Positions 10,369-19,131 of a DNA stretch of 64,000 nucleotides are shown in pieces. This DNA is from Amphritea pacifica (lineage in GTDB: Bacteria > Pseudomonadota > Gammaproteobacteria > Pseudomonadales > Balneatricaceae). The notes beneath the pieces were generated by a model. The model was not told the origin of the DNA and did no database searches. It worked only from the letters and a program-made list of their open reading frames with translations. The stretch lies in contig NZ_JAFFZO010000012.1 of NCBI RefSeq assembly GCF_016924145.1, forward strand, positions 1 through 64,000, given 5' to 3'. A program made the position numbers and the translations under genes. The stretch's first letter is position 1. Each line of letters opens with the position of its first letter.

Positions 10369-10397
10369 CTGCAGTGGGAGTATAGGCCCCACTGCAG
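10369..10397 (+). repeat. Hairpin 2 in the dctP-dctQ gap
   Basis: A perfect 10-bp stem CTGCAGTGGG / CCCACTGCAG has a 9-nt loop and no T-run. With hairpin 1 it probably protects dctP mRNA and lowers dctQM expression relative to dctP. Confidence 0.65.
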
Positions 10398-10564
10398 CCC
10401 CTCTTCACCCTAAACCACTTGTGAGGCAACACAGGAGAGTCACGTTGGCTCGGCGGGTCTTGCTGATTTGCTGCAAGGCTGTCCTGTGGTGCACGCACAA
10501 TAAAAAGATCTGCAGAGTGATCTCTGTTCGCTGAACGTTGCTCTGTGGTTCTAAGGGGGCCGTT

Positions 10565-11149
10565 ATGGTTCGTAATCTGGTGACACAACTGGAAGAGGCA
10601 TTCCTCTCCCTGCTGCTGGTAGCGATGACGCTGCTGGTATTTGCCGAAGTGGTGATGCGCTTCGGATTTAACTCCGGGATCCACTGGGCTCAGGAGCTGA
10701 CCCTGCTGATGGCCGCCTGGTTTGTCCTTTATGGTGCGTCATACGGTGTCAAGGTTGGCGCGCATATCGGTGTCGATGTCTTTGTTAAGCTGCTGCCGAG
10801 CAAGGCGCACCGTTTTTTTACGCTTCTGGCGATCGTACTGTGTCTGATCTATTGCGGACTATTTCTCTATGGTTCCTGGATCTATCTGAGCAAGATGAAG
10901 ATGATCGGGATAGAGCTGGAAGATATGCCGGTGCCCAAATGGTTGGCGATGAGCATACTGGTGTTCGGCTTTGTTATGCTGATTGTGCGTTTTCTGCAGC
11001 TGGGCTGGAAAGTGATCACCCGAGAGGCTGATGGTTTCCACTTCAGCGATGAAGCGGAAGAAAGTATGGAGCTTGCTAAAGAGCTTCAGGGGCTGGAGTC
11101 AAAAGATCAGCCTGATCCAGATGCAAACAATAAGGAGGGGCGGTCATGA
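10565..11149 (+). CDS. dctQ: TRAP transporter small permease subunit DctQ
   Basis: This small membrane subunit (194 residues, about four TM helices) pairs with DctM in the TRAP transporter. It shows the family features: an early TM segment (AFLSLLLVAMTLLVFAEVVM), the motif WAQELTLLMAAWFVLYGASYGVK in outline, and a charged cytoplasmic tail. I chose the ATG at 10565 because AAGGGGG lies 7 bp upstream; a longer frame from a TTG at 10538 has no better site. It overlaps dctM by 4 bp (ATGA), so the two are translationally coupled. Confidence 0.9.
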   Translation: MVRNLVTQLEEAFLSLLLVAMTLLVFAEVVMRFGFNSGIHWAQELTLLMAAWFVLYGASYGVKVGAHIGVDVFVKLLPSKAHRFFTLLAIVLCLIYCGLFLYGSWIYLSKMKMIGIELEDMPVPKWLAMSILVFGFVMLIVRFLQLGWKVITREADGFHFSDEAEESMELAKELQGLESKDQPDPDANNKEGRS

Positions 11150-12543
11150 CTACAGCAGCATTATTTATCATCCTGTTTGCCTGTATGTTTATGGGCATGC
11201 CGATTGCTATTGCACTGGGATTATCCAGTGTGGCAACGATTCTGATGTTCTCCCACGACTCATTGGCGTCTGTCTCTCTGAAGCTGTTTGAAGCAACGTC
11301 AGAGCATTATACGCTGCTGGCCATTCCGTTTTTTATTCTCTCTTCCGCCTTTCTCTCAACCGGGGGCGTGGCGAAGCGACTGATCAACTTTGCTGTCGAC
11401 AGTGTAGGGCATATCCGCGGTGGTCTGGCGATGGCTTCGGTGCTGGCCTGTATGCTGTTTGCAGCGGTTTCCGGGTCCTCGCCTGCGACGGTTGCGGCGA
11501 TTGGTACCATCGTTATTGCAGGTATGGTGCGTTCCGGTTATCCGGAATCGTTTGCGGCGGGGGTTATTGCCAATGCCGGTACTCTGGGTATTCTGATTCC
11601 ACCCTCAATCGTTATGCTGGTGTACGCCGCAGCCACTGAGGTGTCGGCATCACGGATGTTTATGGCGGGCTTTATTCCTGGTCTGATGATGGGAGGCATT
11701 CTGATGATTGCCATCTATATCGCGGCCCGGATCATGAAGCTTCCCGCTGAACCGTTCCCTGGTGTGGCCCAGCTGGGCAAGTCGTTTATGATCGCTCTTG
11801 GTGGTCTGATGCTGATCATTATCGTACTCGGGTCTATCTACGGTGGTATTGCCAGTCCGACCGAGGCGGCGGCGGTGGCTGCAGTCTACGCGTATATTGT
11901 ATCGGTGCTGGGGTACCGGGATATCGGTCCGATGAAAGGGATTGCCTGGCGCAACGAGGGTGAAGGGATAGCGGCAGCCGCCGCGCGTAACCTGTTGCAG
12001 ATGCTTTGGGCTCTTCCAAAATCGATTCGTCATCCTGAAGTGCGTAAGGTGATTCTGGACGCCTCTAAAGTGTCTCTGATGCTGCTCTTCATCATCGCCA
12101 ACGCGATGCTGTTTGCGCACGTACTGACCACTGAACGGATTCCTCATCAGATCGCTGAAACCATCGTTCATTGGGGGCTGCCTGCCTGGGGATTCCTGAT
12201 AGTGGTGAATATTCTGCTGCTGATTGCGGGTAACTTCATGGAACCTTCAGCGATCCTGCTGATTATGGCCCCCATCCTGTTCCCAATTGCGATGAAGCTG
12301 GGTATCGATCCGATCCATCTGGGTATTATCATGGTGGTGAATATGGAGATCGGTATGCTTACGCCGCCGGTGGGACTCAATCTGTTCGTTACGGCGGGCA
12401 TAACCGGCAAGAATATGATCTGGGTTATCAAGGCCTGTCTGCCATGGCTATGTCTGTTGCTGATGTTCCTGATGCTGATTACCTATATACCGCAGATCTC
12501 TCTGTTCCTGCCGGAGTACATTGATCAGTTGAAGGGGTATTAA
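11146..12543 (+). CDS. dctM: TRAP transporter large permease subunit DctM
   Basis: This Na+-coupled membrane channel of the TRAP system has 465 residues and about 12-13 TM helices. Family segments include FMGMPIAIALGLSS, the re-entrant loop stretch GSSPATVAAIGTI, NAGTLGILIPPSIVMLVY and GMLTPPVGLNLFV. It is somewhat longer than many DctM proteins (about 425-440), with an extra charged loop around residues 255-310. Last gene of the dctPQM operon, with a terminator about 90 bp later. Confidence 0.95.
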   Translation: MTTAALFIILFACMFMGMPIAIALGLSSVATILMFSHDSLASVSLKLFEATSEHYTLLAIPFFILSSAFLSTGGVAKRLINFAVDSVGHIRGGLAMASVLACMLFAAVSGSSPATVAAIGTIVIAGMVRSGYPESFAAGVIANAGTLGILIPPSIVMLVYAAATEVSASRMFMAGFIPGLMMGGILMIAIYIAARIMKLPAEPFPGVAQLGKSFMIALGGLMLIIIVLGSIYGGIASPTEAAAVAAVYAYIVSVLGYRDIGPMKGIAWRNEGEGIAAAAARNLLQMLWALPKSIRHPEVRKVILDASKVSLMLLFIIANAMLFAHVLTTERIPHQIAETIVHWGLPAWGFLIVVNILLLIAGNFMEPSAILLIMAPILFPIAMKLGIDPIHLGIIMVVNMEIGMLTPPVGLNLFVTAGITGKNMIWVIKACLPWLCLLLMFLMLITYIPQISLFLPEYIDQLKGY

Positions 12544-12632
12544 CTTTTAATCCGATGGGTTCTGAGTAAGAACCCTGGTATCGGTTAACTGTCGGCGGTT
12601 TATCTTCCCAATCCGGATGAGCCGCTGTTACT

Positions 12633-12666
12633 GGCCGTGCATCGTCATCGATGTGCGGCCTTTTTT
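12633..12666 (+). terminator. Rho-independent terminator after dctM
   Basis: A GC-rich hairpin GGCCGTGCATCG / CGATGTGCGGCC with a mismatched step is followed by six T. Confidence 0.85.
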
Positions 12667-12733
12667 ATGTCGTCAGAAAATCTTAAATCCATTATAATTG
12701 CCGGCCTGTTTATCAATCACTGATGGATTTATT

Positions 12734-13234
12734 GTGTTGGGTTATATCGCTGTTGTTTGGGGATTTATCGGCATCGCCTTTATCTTTGGCAATGCTATTG
12801 TGCGCATCGGTACGATAGGTCTGGATACGTTCACCTATTCACTGAACTGGTACCACTGGGCGGCACTGGCGTTTAGTGTACTGTTTATGGGCTTTGCTGA
12901 GGGATACAAAGGCTTTCAGCGTGCCTATTCGCCCAGAGTGGCGGCGCGGCTACTCTACCTGCGGGACCATGTGACGCCGCTGCGACTGATCCTGGCTCCG
13001 CTGTTTTGTATGGGTTTTTTTCATATCCGGCGTAAGCGGATGATTATCACCTACTGCCTGTTGTTGGGGATCATTGCTCTGATACAGCTGGTGCATCTGT
13101 TGCAGCAACCCTGGCGAGGCATTATTGATTTTGGGGTTGTGGTGGGCCTGAGCTGGGGAACAACTTCGATTTTACTGTTTGTGCTGAAAGCATTTTTTAC
13201 CGATAAATTCAGTCACTCGCCAGAAATGCCGTAA
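12734..13234 (+). CDS. Conserved membrane protein of unknown function
   Basis: This 166-residue protein has about four TM helices: near the N-terminus (LGYIAVVWGFIGIAFIFGNA), around WYHWAALAFSVLFMGFAEGY, at ITYCLLLGIIALIQLVHLL and at FGVVVGLSWGTTSILLFVLK. In between lies a basic loop with LRDHVTPLRL. I chose the GTG at 12734, with GGA 6 bp before it; a TTG at 12698 would add 12 unconvincing residues. It follows the dctM terminator, so it is a separate unit, and it converges on ilvA. I do not recognise a function. Confidence 0.7.
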   Translation: MLGYIAVVWGFIGIAFIFGNAIVRIGTIGLDTFTYSLNWYHWAALAFSVLFMGFAEGYKGFQRAYSPRVAARLLYLRDHVTPLRLILAPLFCMGFFHIRRKRMIITYCLLLGIIALIQLVHLLQQPWRGIIDFGVVVGLSWGTTSILLFVLKAFFTDKFSHSPEMP

Positions 13235-13258
13235 ATAAACTGGCAGGCAGATCCGGAC

Positions 13259-13289
13259 AAAAAACGCACCCGTTGAAGGTGCGTTTTTT
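13259..13289. terminator. Bidirectional terminator between the membrane protein gene and ilvA
   Basis: The stem AACGCACC / GGTGCGTT has A-rich and T-rich flanks on either side and suits both converging genes. Confidence 0.9.
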
Positions 13290-13301
13290 ATGCAGGTTGT
13301 G

Positions 13302-14819
13302 TCAGCCCAGAAATAGTTTATATGCCGGGTTTTCGGTCTCTTCCCAGTAGTTGTAACCAATATCATCGAGAAACTGAGTCACTTGCAGACGCTCGTCTTC
13401 TGGTACCTGCAAACCGACCAGCACCCGGCCGTAGGCGGCGCCATGGTTACGATAGTGGAACATGGAGATGTTCCAGCGACCCCCCAACTTTTTCAGGAAG
13501 TTCATCAGTGCGCCGGGACGTTCAGGAAATTCAAAGCGGTAGAGAATTTCATTGGTAACTGAGTCAGGAGCATGACCGCCCACCATATAGCGAACATGGA
13601 GCTTGGCCATCTCGTTGTCTGACAGGTCAATCACTTTATAGTCTTCGGATTTCAGCTCTGCGAGCAGCTCTGCCCGGGCATCGGTGCCGGACCGTAACTG
13701 GACCCCGACAAAGATCTGAGCATCATTATCATCAGCATAGCGGTAGTTAAACTCGGTGATGTTGCGTTTGCCCAGCGCGCTGCAGAACGCTTTAAAACTG
13801 CCGGGTCTTTCCGGAATCTTAACGGCGATAATCGCTTCCCGGTTTTCCCCCAGCTCAGAGCGTTCGGCAATATGGCGCAGGCGGTCGAAGTTGACATTGG
13901 CACCGCTGTCAATGGCGATCAGGGTCTGGTTTTTGGCCGCTTCCCGGGCCACATATTTCTTCAGACCGGCAACGGCAAGGGCACCGGCAGGTTCGGTAAT
14001 TGAACGGGTATCTTCGAAGATATCCTTGATAGCAGCGCAGATCTCATCGGTGTTGACGGTGATCACTTCATCAACAAACTGCTGACACAGCTCGAAGGTG
14101 TTCTCGCCGATCTGGGCTACTGCGACACCATCGGCAAAAATACCGACCTGGGGCAGAATCACCCGCTCGCCCGCTTCCAGGGCGGCTTTAAGGCAGGCTG
14201 AATCTTCTGATTCAACGCCGATCACCTTTGTTTCCGGCCGTAAATACTTGATATAGACCGCGATACCTGAGATCAGGCCGCCACCGCCTACCGGAACGAA
14301 AACCGCATCGATAGGGCCACTTTCCTGACGCAGCAGCTCCATCGCAATGGTGCCCTGTCCCGCGATCACATCGATATCATCGTAGGGGTGAACGTAGGTT
14401 AAGCCCTGCTCTTCAACCAGCTTGAATGAGTGGCGGGAGGCTTCATCGAAGGTTTCGCCGTGCAAAACCACCTTGCCGCCCCGTGCCCGGACACTGTTAA
14501 CTTTAATATCCGGGGTGGTTTTGGGCATCACTATTGTCGCTTTAACCCCGAGGATTTTGGCGGACATCGCCAGCCCCTGAGCATGGTTGCCAGCCGATGC
14601 CGCGATAACACCCCGTTTACGCTCCTCCTCGGTCAGTTGAGCCATCTTATTGTAGGCACCCCGGAGTTTGAAGGAGAATACCGGTTGCAGGTCTTCCCGT
14701 TTCAGCAAAACCCGGTTGTCCAGACGGCTGCTGAGACTGGTCGCTTCATCAAGTGGCGTTTCGATGGCTGCGTCATAAACGCGGGCATCAAGAATTTTCT
14801 TTATATATCGGTGAGCCAT
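13302..14819 (-). CDS. ilvA: Threonine ammonia-lyase, biosynthetic
   Basis: The enzyme deaminates threonine to 2-oxobutanoate, the committed step toward isoleucine. The 505 residues comprise a PLP domain (1-320) with the lysine in SFKLRGAYNKM and the phosphate-binding loop GGGGLISGIA, followed by two ACT-like regulatory domains (about 325-400 and 420-500, marked by ERPGSFKAF and ERPGALMNF). The two regulatory domains indicate the isoleucine-inhibited biosynthetic form, not the short catabolic TdcB. Divergent from rpiA, as in Pseudomonas. Confidence 0.95.
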   Translation of the reverse strand: MAHRYIKKILDARVYDAAIETPLDEATSLSSRLDNRVLLKREDLQPVFSFKLRGAYNKMAQLTEEERKRGVIAASAGNHAQGLAMSAKILGVKATIVMPKTTPDIKVNSVRARGGKVVLHGETFDEASRHSFKLVEEQGLTYVHPYDDIDVIAGQGTIAMELLRQESGPIDAVFVPVGGGGLISGIAVYIKYLRPETKVIGVESEDSACLKAALEAGERVILPQVGIFADGVAVAQIGENTFELCQQFVDEVITVNTDEICAAIKDIFEDTRSITEPAGALAVAGLKKYVAREAAKNQTLIAIDSGANVNFDRLRHIAERSELGENREAIIAVKIPERPGSFKAFCSALGKRNITEFNYRYADDNDAQIFVGVQLRSGTDARAELLAELKSEDYKVIDLSDNEMAKLHVRYMVGGHAPDSVTNEILYRFEFPERPGALMNFLKKLGGRWNISMFHYRNHGAAYGRVLVGLQVPEDERLQVTQFLDDIGYNYWEETENPAYKLFLG

Positions 14820-14929
14820 GGGGTGCTTTCAATCTGTTGCTGCGGTCCTGCGTAGGAGGCAGTGTGAATAAAGCGTTAAATGGTAATCTCTGAGAGAGTT
14901 TTCGTCTATAAGATATCGATCAATCAGCG

Positions 14930-14935
14930 TATAAT
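14930..14935 (+). promoter_or_regulatory. Putative -10 box for rpiA
   Basis: A perfect TATAAT lies 40 bp before the rpiA start in the ilvA-rpiA gap. I see no convincing -35 box at 16-18 bp. Confidence 0.4.
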
Positions 14936-14974
14936 CTCGCCAGTTAACGACACTTATACGGGGTTTCCCAAAAT

Positions 14975-15646
14975 ATGACACAGGATGAGATGAAGCTGGC
15001 AGTCGCCCAGGCTGCAGTGGCCTATATCCAGCCGAAACTGAGCCGCGATTCAATCGTGGGTGTTGGCACGGGTTCCACGGCGAACTTTTTTATCGATGAG
15101 CTGGCAAAGATTAAGCATCTGTTTGAAGCGGCTGTCGCCAGTTCAGAGGCCACTGCCGAACGTCTCAGAGGCCACGGTATTGAAGTGTATGATATGAACT
15201 CGGTTGATCAGATGGAGGTGTATGTCGATGGCGCCGATGAGTTCGATGGCCGACTGAATCTGATTAAGGGCGGCGGTGGCGCACTGACCCGGGAAAAAAT
15301 TGTTGCTGAGGTGGCCAAAGAGTTTGTCTGTATCGTCGATGAGACTAAGAAAGTTGATCTGCTGGGGGCGTTTCCGCTGCCGGTGGAGGTGATTCCGATG
15401 GCCCGGTCACAGGTGGCACGCAGGCTGGTGCAACTGGACTGTATGCCGGTTTACCGGGATGGATTTGTGACCGATAACGGCAATATCATCCTCGATCTGC
15501 ATGGTCTGGAGATCGAACAACCGCACGCGCTGGAAACCGAAATTAATAATATCGTTGGTGTTGTCACTAACGGTTTGTTTGCCCGACGCGGCGCCGACGT
15601 CGTGCTGATGGCAACGCCGGAGGGGGTTGAAACCCTTACCCGGTAA
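14975..15646 (+). CDS. rpiA: Ribose-5-phosphate isomerase A
   Basis: The enzyme interconverts ribose 5-phosphate and ribulose 5-phosphate in the pentose phosphate pathway. The 223 residues show [15 protein letters not shown] near residue 28, DGADEFD near 85 (catalytic acid region) and [14 protein letters not shown] near 98. The length is typical (219-224). It is monocistronic, between the ilvA divergent region and a strong terminator. Confidence 0.96.
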   Translation: MTQDEMKLAVAQAAVAYIQPKLSRDSIVGVGTGSTANFFIDELAKIKHLFEAAVASSEATAERLRGHGIEVYDMNSVDQMEVYVDGADEFDGRLNLIKGGGGALTREKIVAEVAKEFVCIVDETKKVDLLGAFPLPVEVIPMARSQVARRLVQLDCMPVYRDGFVTDNGNIILDLHGLEIEQPHALETEINNIVGVVTNGLFARRGADVVLMATPEGVETLTR

Positions 15647-15670
15647 GTCAGATGGTCACCCGCGGACAAT

Positions 15671-15700
15671 AAAAAAGGCCTTCAGAAGAAGGCCTTTTTT
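15671..15700. terminator. Bidirectional terminator between rpiA and the 42-residue gene
   Basis: A 13-bp symmetrical stem AAAAAAGGCCTTC / GAAGGCCTTTTTT has a 4-nt loop. It works for rpiA rightward and for the small leftward gene at 15743-15871. Confidence 0.92.
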
Positions 15701-15742
15701 ATGTTTAACCGTAACGGCTTCAACCGTAGTACAGTGCTTGAA

Positions 15743-15871
15743 TTACATCGCCTGTACTACATGGCTCCAGCCAATAATGGCAGGCATGCAGATCCACGCC
15801 AGAGCGCCAGCGTTGATCAGGAGCCAGACTGGACCTGAGCTGTCACGGAAGTTTTTGTCATGGTTTGCCAT
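15743..15871 (-). CDS. Small single-pass membrane protein (42 residues), function unknown
   Basis: An open frame runs from ATG at 15871 to TAA at 15743. It has a ribosome binding site GGGTGA 7 bp upstream and a terminator 42 bp after the stop, so it has all the marks of a real gene. The N-terminus is polar and charged (MANHDKNFRDSSGP). One hydrophobic helix follows (VWLLINAGALAWICMPAIIG, 16-35), then WSHVVQAM. There is no lipobox or cleavable signal peptide. I do not recognise a family; small proteins of this shape are often subunits or regulators of larger membrane complexes. It stands alone between rpiA and the DUF748 gene. Confidence 0.65.
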   Translation of the reverse strand: MANHDKNFRDSSGPVWLLINAGALAWICMPAIIGWSHVVQAM

Positions 15872-16207
15872 GATTATTCACCCGTAGTCATTGATAGAAC
15901 TGTTATGAACCGCACTGCTGCGTGCCTTAGGGCATCTTTTATAAACGGTTCGGGGCGCGATTCTACCAGCTAGTCGCTTTTCTGGATAGCGATAATTGGT
16001 CTTAATCCTTATGCCACCCGTATACCTCCGGGATAATGGTTTCGGCGCCGTGATTTTCATCAGGCCCGGTGCCCTATACCTGTCGCTGAATCAGCGGCTT
16101 AGCAGCATCACTCGTATCAGGCTGTCTGGACAGGTCAGCTCCCCGACCCTGAGACAACCTGCTAATATCTAAAGATATCGGATCAGAACTGCAGACGGAC
16201 AGATAGT
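15872..16207. other. Intergenic region (336 bp) before the DUF748 gene
   Basis: This stretch should hold the divergent promoters of the 42-residue gene and the DUF748 gene. I see no convincing -35/-10 pair, RNA gene or long repeat, and no supported ORF. Confidence 0.4.
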
Positions 16208-19102
16208 ATGAGTGTGAAAAGGGTTGTGCGTGGCATTGTTATTATCGTGTTGGTTGTTTTCTTAGGGCTGCATACTGCGATTCAACTGGGACGGGATTAC
16301 GCCGTTCAGTGGTTGCTCGATCAGGGGGCCAGCAGTGCCAGGATCTACTCAATATCTGTCAACTGGTTTACCGGTCAGGTAGCGCTGCACGGGGTATCGG
16401 TTATTACTCCTGACCAGCCGGCGCTTCGTCTCGATCAACTGGTGGTCGATCTCGATTATGCGGCGCTGATGCAGCAACGCATCCTGATCAGCGATCTGAC
16501 CCTGCAGGGCGTTAGTCTGTTTCTGCACGAACAGACGGAGGCCGAACCGCGTCAGTTTTATCTTGGCCCGGTGGCGCTGCCGGGGGCCTCTTCTGACAAT
16601 CCTGAGGTGCCCCCGGCCGAACCTTCCGCCTGGCAGTTTGGCCTGGCACGTCTGAATATTTCCGATTTTAGCTGGCGGTCACAATTGCAAGAGGGGGATC
16701 ACCAGCTGCGTATCGATAGCGCGGAACTGGATACCTTTTATACCTGGCAGAAAGAGGCGATTACCCATCTGTCTATTCAGGGGGCTATCAATGGTGCCGG
16801 GTTTAATCTGGCGACACAGGGGCAACCGTTACCGGCAACCAAACGTTCCGAACTGCATCTGAAACTGGATCGGCTACCGTTGCACTCTTTTACCGCCCCC
16901 TTCGTACCTGAGTTGCAGGCAATCCTCACCACCGATCTGACGCTTGCGGTTGTTGCCGGTGAGCAGATCAGTATTACTCAGAGCGGCAATGTTCAACTGG
17001 ATGATTTTAGTTGGAAGCAAACCGGCCTGGATCTGGATCAGCAGACGCTTATCTGGAATGGCCTGACCGAGTTTAAGATGAGTGCCGGTAAACCGGAGTC
17101 CGTGATGGTTGAGGGGGAGCTGAATATGGCTGCGTTGGGGCTGGTGGCTGATGCACTGAAGCTGCAGCTTGGCGAGAGCCGCTGGCAGGGTCGCACGGAA
17201 CTGAGTTTTGGTGAAACGGGTATTCGGCAGGTGGGTGTAAAAGGTCAGTTGGGTATGACCGGGCTGGATGTTGATAGTGAGGCCAACAATCTGACGTTGC
17301 AGAGTGGCGAGTGGCAGGGTGATACCCGTGTAAACTTCAGTGCTGATGGTATTGATAAGGTCGCAGTGGATGGGCAGTTAAACATGGCTGCAGTAGACCT
17401 TATGGGTGATGATGGCCTGAAGCTGCAGTTGAGCAGCGCGGCCTGGCAGGGAACAACCGGGCTGGGTTTTAATCGGGCCGGGGCTGAACAGGTTGATGTG
17501 AAAGGGCAGTTGAAAACCCGTCAGTTGTTGTATCAGATGGCTGATCGCATGCAGGCCAGAGTGAATTCGATTGACTGGCAGGGCGACGGTATCGTTTTGG
17601 CGTTGCAGCAGAAGCCGGTGACGATCAACGGTGAAAAAGGTCAGCTGGACCTGGCGGGGGTCGAAGTGAAGGCGCTGCAGGGGGATCAGCAACTGGTCAC
17701 GTTAAACCACGCGCAGTTCAGCGATATCGGTTTGGCGCTGCCGGAGAAACTCAGCCTGAGAGCGTTGAAGGCCGACGGGATCGCACTGTCTCCGCGGGCT
17801 GACGCGACTCTGGCAACATTGAATCTGAAACTCAATGATGTTGATTTGGCGCCTGGCAAAGCGGTCTCGATTAATCGGGCTGAGCTACAGGATTTACAGT
17901 TAAATGAGCAACTCAGTGCCGCGAAGCAGCCGCTGGGTGTGTCTCGTTTGCAGCAGGGGATTGACAGTTTGCTGCCGTCGGCAGAAACCAGTAACACAAC
18001 CGCCAGCAGCTCCTCTGCTGCGGGCGCTGAGCCGCCATTACGTGTACAGGTGAAGGAGCTGGTTATCAGCGGGGACAGTAAGGCGATGTTCACCGATAAC
18101 TCGACCTCGCCCCCTTTCCATTCTGAGATTCTGATCGATAAAGCGCTGTTACAGAGGCTGGATAGTGGCAGCAAAACTCCGGCAACCTTTGATCTGGCAC
18201 TGAAAGTGGGAGGCTTCACCACCCTGACGCTGAACGGTGAGACCGATCTTGTTGGCGGTGGCGAAAATGCCAGTTGGAAAGGGGCCCTGAAGCAACTGGA
18301 ACTGCCCCGGCTGAGTCCCTATAGTATCGAGTATACCGGTTATTATTTGCAGAATGGACAGCTGCAGCTGAACAGCTCAGGTAGCCTGGAGGGTGGAAAG
18401 ATCAGCGGTAAAAATGAGATTAAGATCCATCGTTTAGAAGTGGAACCTGCGGATCAGCAACAGATGGCAAAATTCAGCAAACAGTTGTCGATGCCATTAG
18501 GTACTGCGATCTCTGTTTTGCAGGATAGTGATGACAATATCGATCTTGATGTGCCCATTAGCGGCTCACTGGCAGACCCGGATTTTGGTTTACAAAGTAT
18601 TGTTAGCCGGCTCGCCGGCAAAGGCCTTAAACAGGCCGCTTTCAGTATCCTGCTCAAATCTCTGCAGCCCTACGGCACCCTTATCAGTCTGGCGGCCAGT
18701 GCGGCCAAAGATGGCAGCTTTATTACCCTTGACCCGGTGGTGTTTGCTCCCGGTAGTGCCGAGCTGGATGATTATGCGCAGGGCTATCTGACGAAAATTG
18801 AATCGATGATGACTGAACGCAAAGGGATGCGACTGAATATCTGCGGTCAGGCAGTACAGCAGGACCAGGCGCTGATCCGCGCCGCCCTGGAAGCGGATAA
18901 TAAGAAACGTGACAAACCGTTTACACCGGAGGAGCTGGCGGCATTGGAGAAGCAGCAACTGGAAGCGCTGGCGCAGCAGCGCTCGGATCGGGTGAAACAG
19001 CAACTGACGCAGAAGATCCCCGGAGAGCGACTGTTCAGTTGTTTTCCGGTCCCCTCTCTGGATGATCCTGAGTTGAAACCTACTGCGACCCTGGGATTGT
19101 AA
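16208..19102 (+). CDS. DUF748 / AsmA-like envelope protein with internal repeats
   Basis: This 964-residue protein is anchored by one N-terminal TM helix (VVRGIVIIVLVVFLGLHTAI, about 5-27) with the bulk in the periplasm. The opening (YAVQWLLDQGASSARIYSISVNWFTG) and the C-terminal part (VVFAPGSAELDDYAQGYL near 850, then an OmpA-like region) are typical of DUF748 proteins, which belong with AsmA/TamB-type proteins thought to bridge the envelope. Residues 299-465 hold four tandem copies of a 43-44-residue unit beginning V-x-V-x-GxL. Monocistronic. The role is not established; lipid or outer-membrane maintenance is a family-level guess. Confidence 0.8.
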   Translation: MSVKRVVRGIVIIVLVVFLGLHTAIQLGRDYAVQWLLDQGASSARIYSISVNWFTGQVALHGVSVITPDQPALRLDQLVVDLDYAALMQQRILISDLTLQGVSLFLHEQTEAEPRQFYLGPVALPGASSDNPEVPPAEPSAWQFGLARLNISDFSWRSQLQEGDHQLRIDSAELDTFYTWQKEAITHLSIQGAINGAGFNLATQGQPLPATKRSELHLKLDRLPLHSFTAPFVPELQAILTTDLTLAVVAGEQISITQSGNVQLDDFSWKQTGLDLDQQTLIWNGLTEFKMSAGKPESVMVEGELNMAALGLVADALKLQLGESRWQGRTELSFGETGIRQVGVKGQLGMTGLDVDSEANNLTLQSGEWQGDTRVNFSADGIDKVAVDGQLNMAAVDLMGDDGLKLQLSSAAWQGTTGLGFNRAGAEQVDVKGQLKTRQLLYQMADRMQARVNSIDWQGDGIVLALQQKPVTINGEKGQLDLAGVEVKALQGDQQLVTLNHAQFSDIGLALPEKLSLRALKADGIALSPRADATLATLNLKLNDVDLAPGKAVSINRAELQDLQLNEQLSAAKQPLGVSRLQQGIDSLLPSAETSNTTASSSSAAGAEPPLRVQVKELVISGDSKAMFTDNSTSPPFHSEILIDKALLQRLDSGSKTPATFDLALKVGGFTTLTLNGETDLVGGGENASWKGALKQLELPRLSPYSIEYTGYYLQNGQLQLNSSGSLEGGKISGKNEIKIHRLEVEPADQQQMAKFSKQLSMPLGTAISVLQDSDDNIDLDVPISGSLADPDFGLQSIVSRLAGKGLKQAAFSILLKSLQPYGTLISLAASAAKDGSFITLDPVVFAPGSAELDDYAQGYLTKIESMMTERKGMRLNICGQAVQQDQALIRAALEADNKKRDKPFTPEELAALEKQQLEALAQQRSDRVKQQLTQKIPGERLFSCFPVPSLDDPELKPTATLGL
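17102..17590 (+). repeat. Four tandem 43-44-residue repeats inside the DUF748 gene
   Basis: Units start at about residues 299, 342, 385 and 429 (bases 17102, 17231, 17360, 17492). Each opens like VMVEGELNM, VGVKGQLGM, VAVDGQLNM or VDVKGQLKT and has a WQG near its middle. DNA identity between copies is partial, so this is an old protein-level duplication or a beta-strand repeat rather than a recent DNA repeat. Confidence 0.7.
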
Positions 19103-19131
19103 CAGGCCGGCAGTGAGTTGCCCGCGCTATA

